A DNA stretch of 13,897 nucleotides from an uncultured Porphyromonadaceae bacterium (GTDB lineage: Bacteria > Bacteroidota > Bacteroidia > Bacteroidales > Muribaculaceae), in the NCBI GenBank assembly GCA_902462525.1, contig CABQCA010000051.1, positions 1-13,897 of the forward strand, written 5' to 3'. Positions 13,682 to 13,897 of this stretch are shown here, piece after piece. A program made the position numbers and the translations under genes. The first letter of the stretch is position 1. Every line of letters starts with the position of its first letter. The notes under the pieces were generated by a model that had not been told where the DNA came from, ran no database searches, and saw only the letters and a list, made by a program, of their open reading frames with translations.

Positions 13682-13720
13682 AAAAACTCAGACGATTGAA
13701 GCTCAATCATCTGAGTTTTT
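13682..13720 (-). terminator. Bidirectional terminator between the barrel gene and the tRNA cluster
   Basis: AAAAACTCAGA (13682-13692) pairs perfectly with TCTGAGTTTTT (13710-13720). After a C-A mismatch, an inner GATTGA/TCAATC helix closes an AGC loop. A-tracts and T-tracts on both sides allow function in both directions; its main job is probably to end the minus-strand tRNA transcript, just 3 nt beyond tRNA-Leu. Confidence 0.8.
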
Positions 13721-13723
13721 AAG

Positions 13724-13807
13724 TGTCCGATATGAGATTCGAACTCACACAGCCTTTCGGCCACTACCCCCTCAAAGTAGCGTGTCTACCAATTCCACCA
13801 ACCGGAC
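13724..13807 (-). tRNA. tRNA-Leu (anticodon GAG)
   Basis: The minus strand folds as an 84-nt class II tRNA. The acceptor stem is GTCCGGT with ATCGGAC, the anticodon stem is CTACT/GGTAG around loop TTGAGGG (anticodon GAG), the long variable arm contains GGCCGAAAGGCT, and the T-arm is GTGAG or TGAG paired around TTCGAAT. The discriminator is A. CCA is not encoded. It lies 37 nt from tRNA-Gly on the same strand with no terminator between them, so the two are probably co-transcribed. Confidence 0.95.
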
Positions 13808-13844
13808 AGGATTTTGCTGAGAGCTGCGGGAAGAGAGTCTGTTG

Positions 13845-13897
<53 letters not shown>

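Overview
The window looks like chromosomal DNA of a Bacteroidales bacterium, most likely Muribaculaceae-like; the phylum call is much firmer than the family call. Sequence support comes from several promoters of the Bacteroidota type (TAnnTTTG at -7), tRNA genes without an encoded CCA end, a neighbouring pair of glycine-lipid acyltransferase genes, GIN-domain and DcaP-like outer-membrane proteins, and a secreted repeat protein with a Bacteroidales-style C-terminal tail (YNLQGVRV...). Genes are GC-rich and tightly packed, and the promoter regions are AT-rich. No insertion sequence, phage gene, CRISPR array or recognisable defence system is present.

Layout. (1) Positions 2-1267: the 3' part of a large Ala-rich repeat protein, closed by a strong terminator. 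(2) 1371-4530: a promoter followed by three overlapping genes, a PlsC-like O-acyltransferase (GlsA-like), a GNAT-like N-acyltransferase (GlsB-like) and adenylosuccinate lyase (purB). (3) 4539-4711: promoter, tRNA-Gln(UUG) and terminator. (4) 4768-6215: promoter, prmA (ribosomal protein L11 methyltransferase) and a small outer-membrane barrel protein overlapping it by 4 nt. (5) 6220-7275, minus strand: an AI-2E family (PerM-like) permease. (6) 7441-9242: a small Spy/LTXXQ-like periplasmic protein and a DcaP-like porin, with a long hairpin lying across the porin start codon. (7) 9234-12398, minus strand: an overlapping operon of a tRNA-dihydrouridine synthase, a GIN-domain (DUF2807) exported protein and a polysaccharide flippase. 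(8) 12399-12895: an AT-rich intergenic region. (9) 12896-13552: a porin-family outer-membrane barrel protein and its terminator. (10) 13682-13897: a bidirectional terminator followed by a minus-strand tRNA cluster, tRNA-Leu(GAG) and a tRNA-Gly(GCC) cut by the window end.

How the genes fit together. Most of the window mixes translation and nucleotide housekeeping (purB, prmA, dus, tRNAs) with cell-envelope functions (glycine lipids, barrels, porin, flippase, permease). The housekeeping genes often overlap envelope genes, so expression is probably coupled. The observations most worth following are the hairpin at the porin start, the glycine-lipid/purB operon, the dus/GIN/flippase operon and the near-identical DNA repeats in the first gene. 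Nothing here is clearly a new biological system; the candidates are regulatory arrangements and poorly characterised families.
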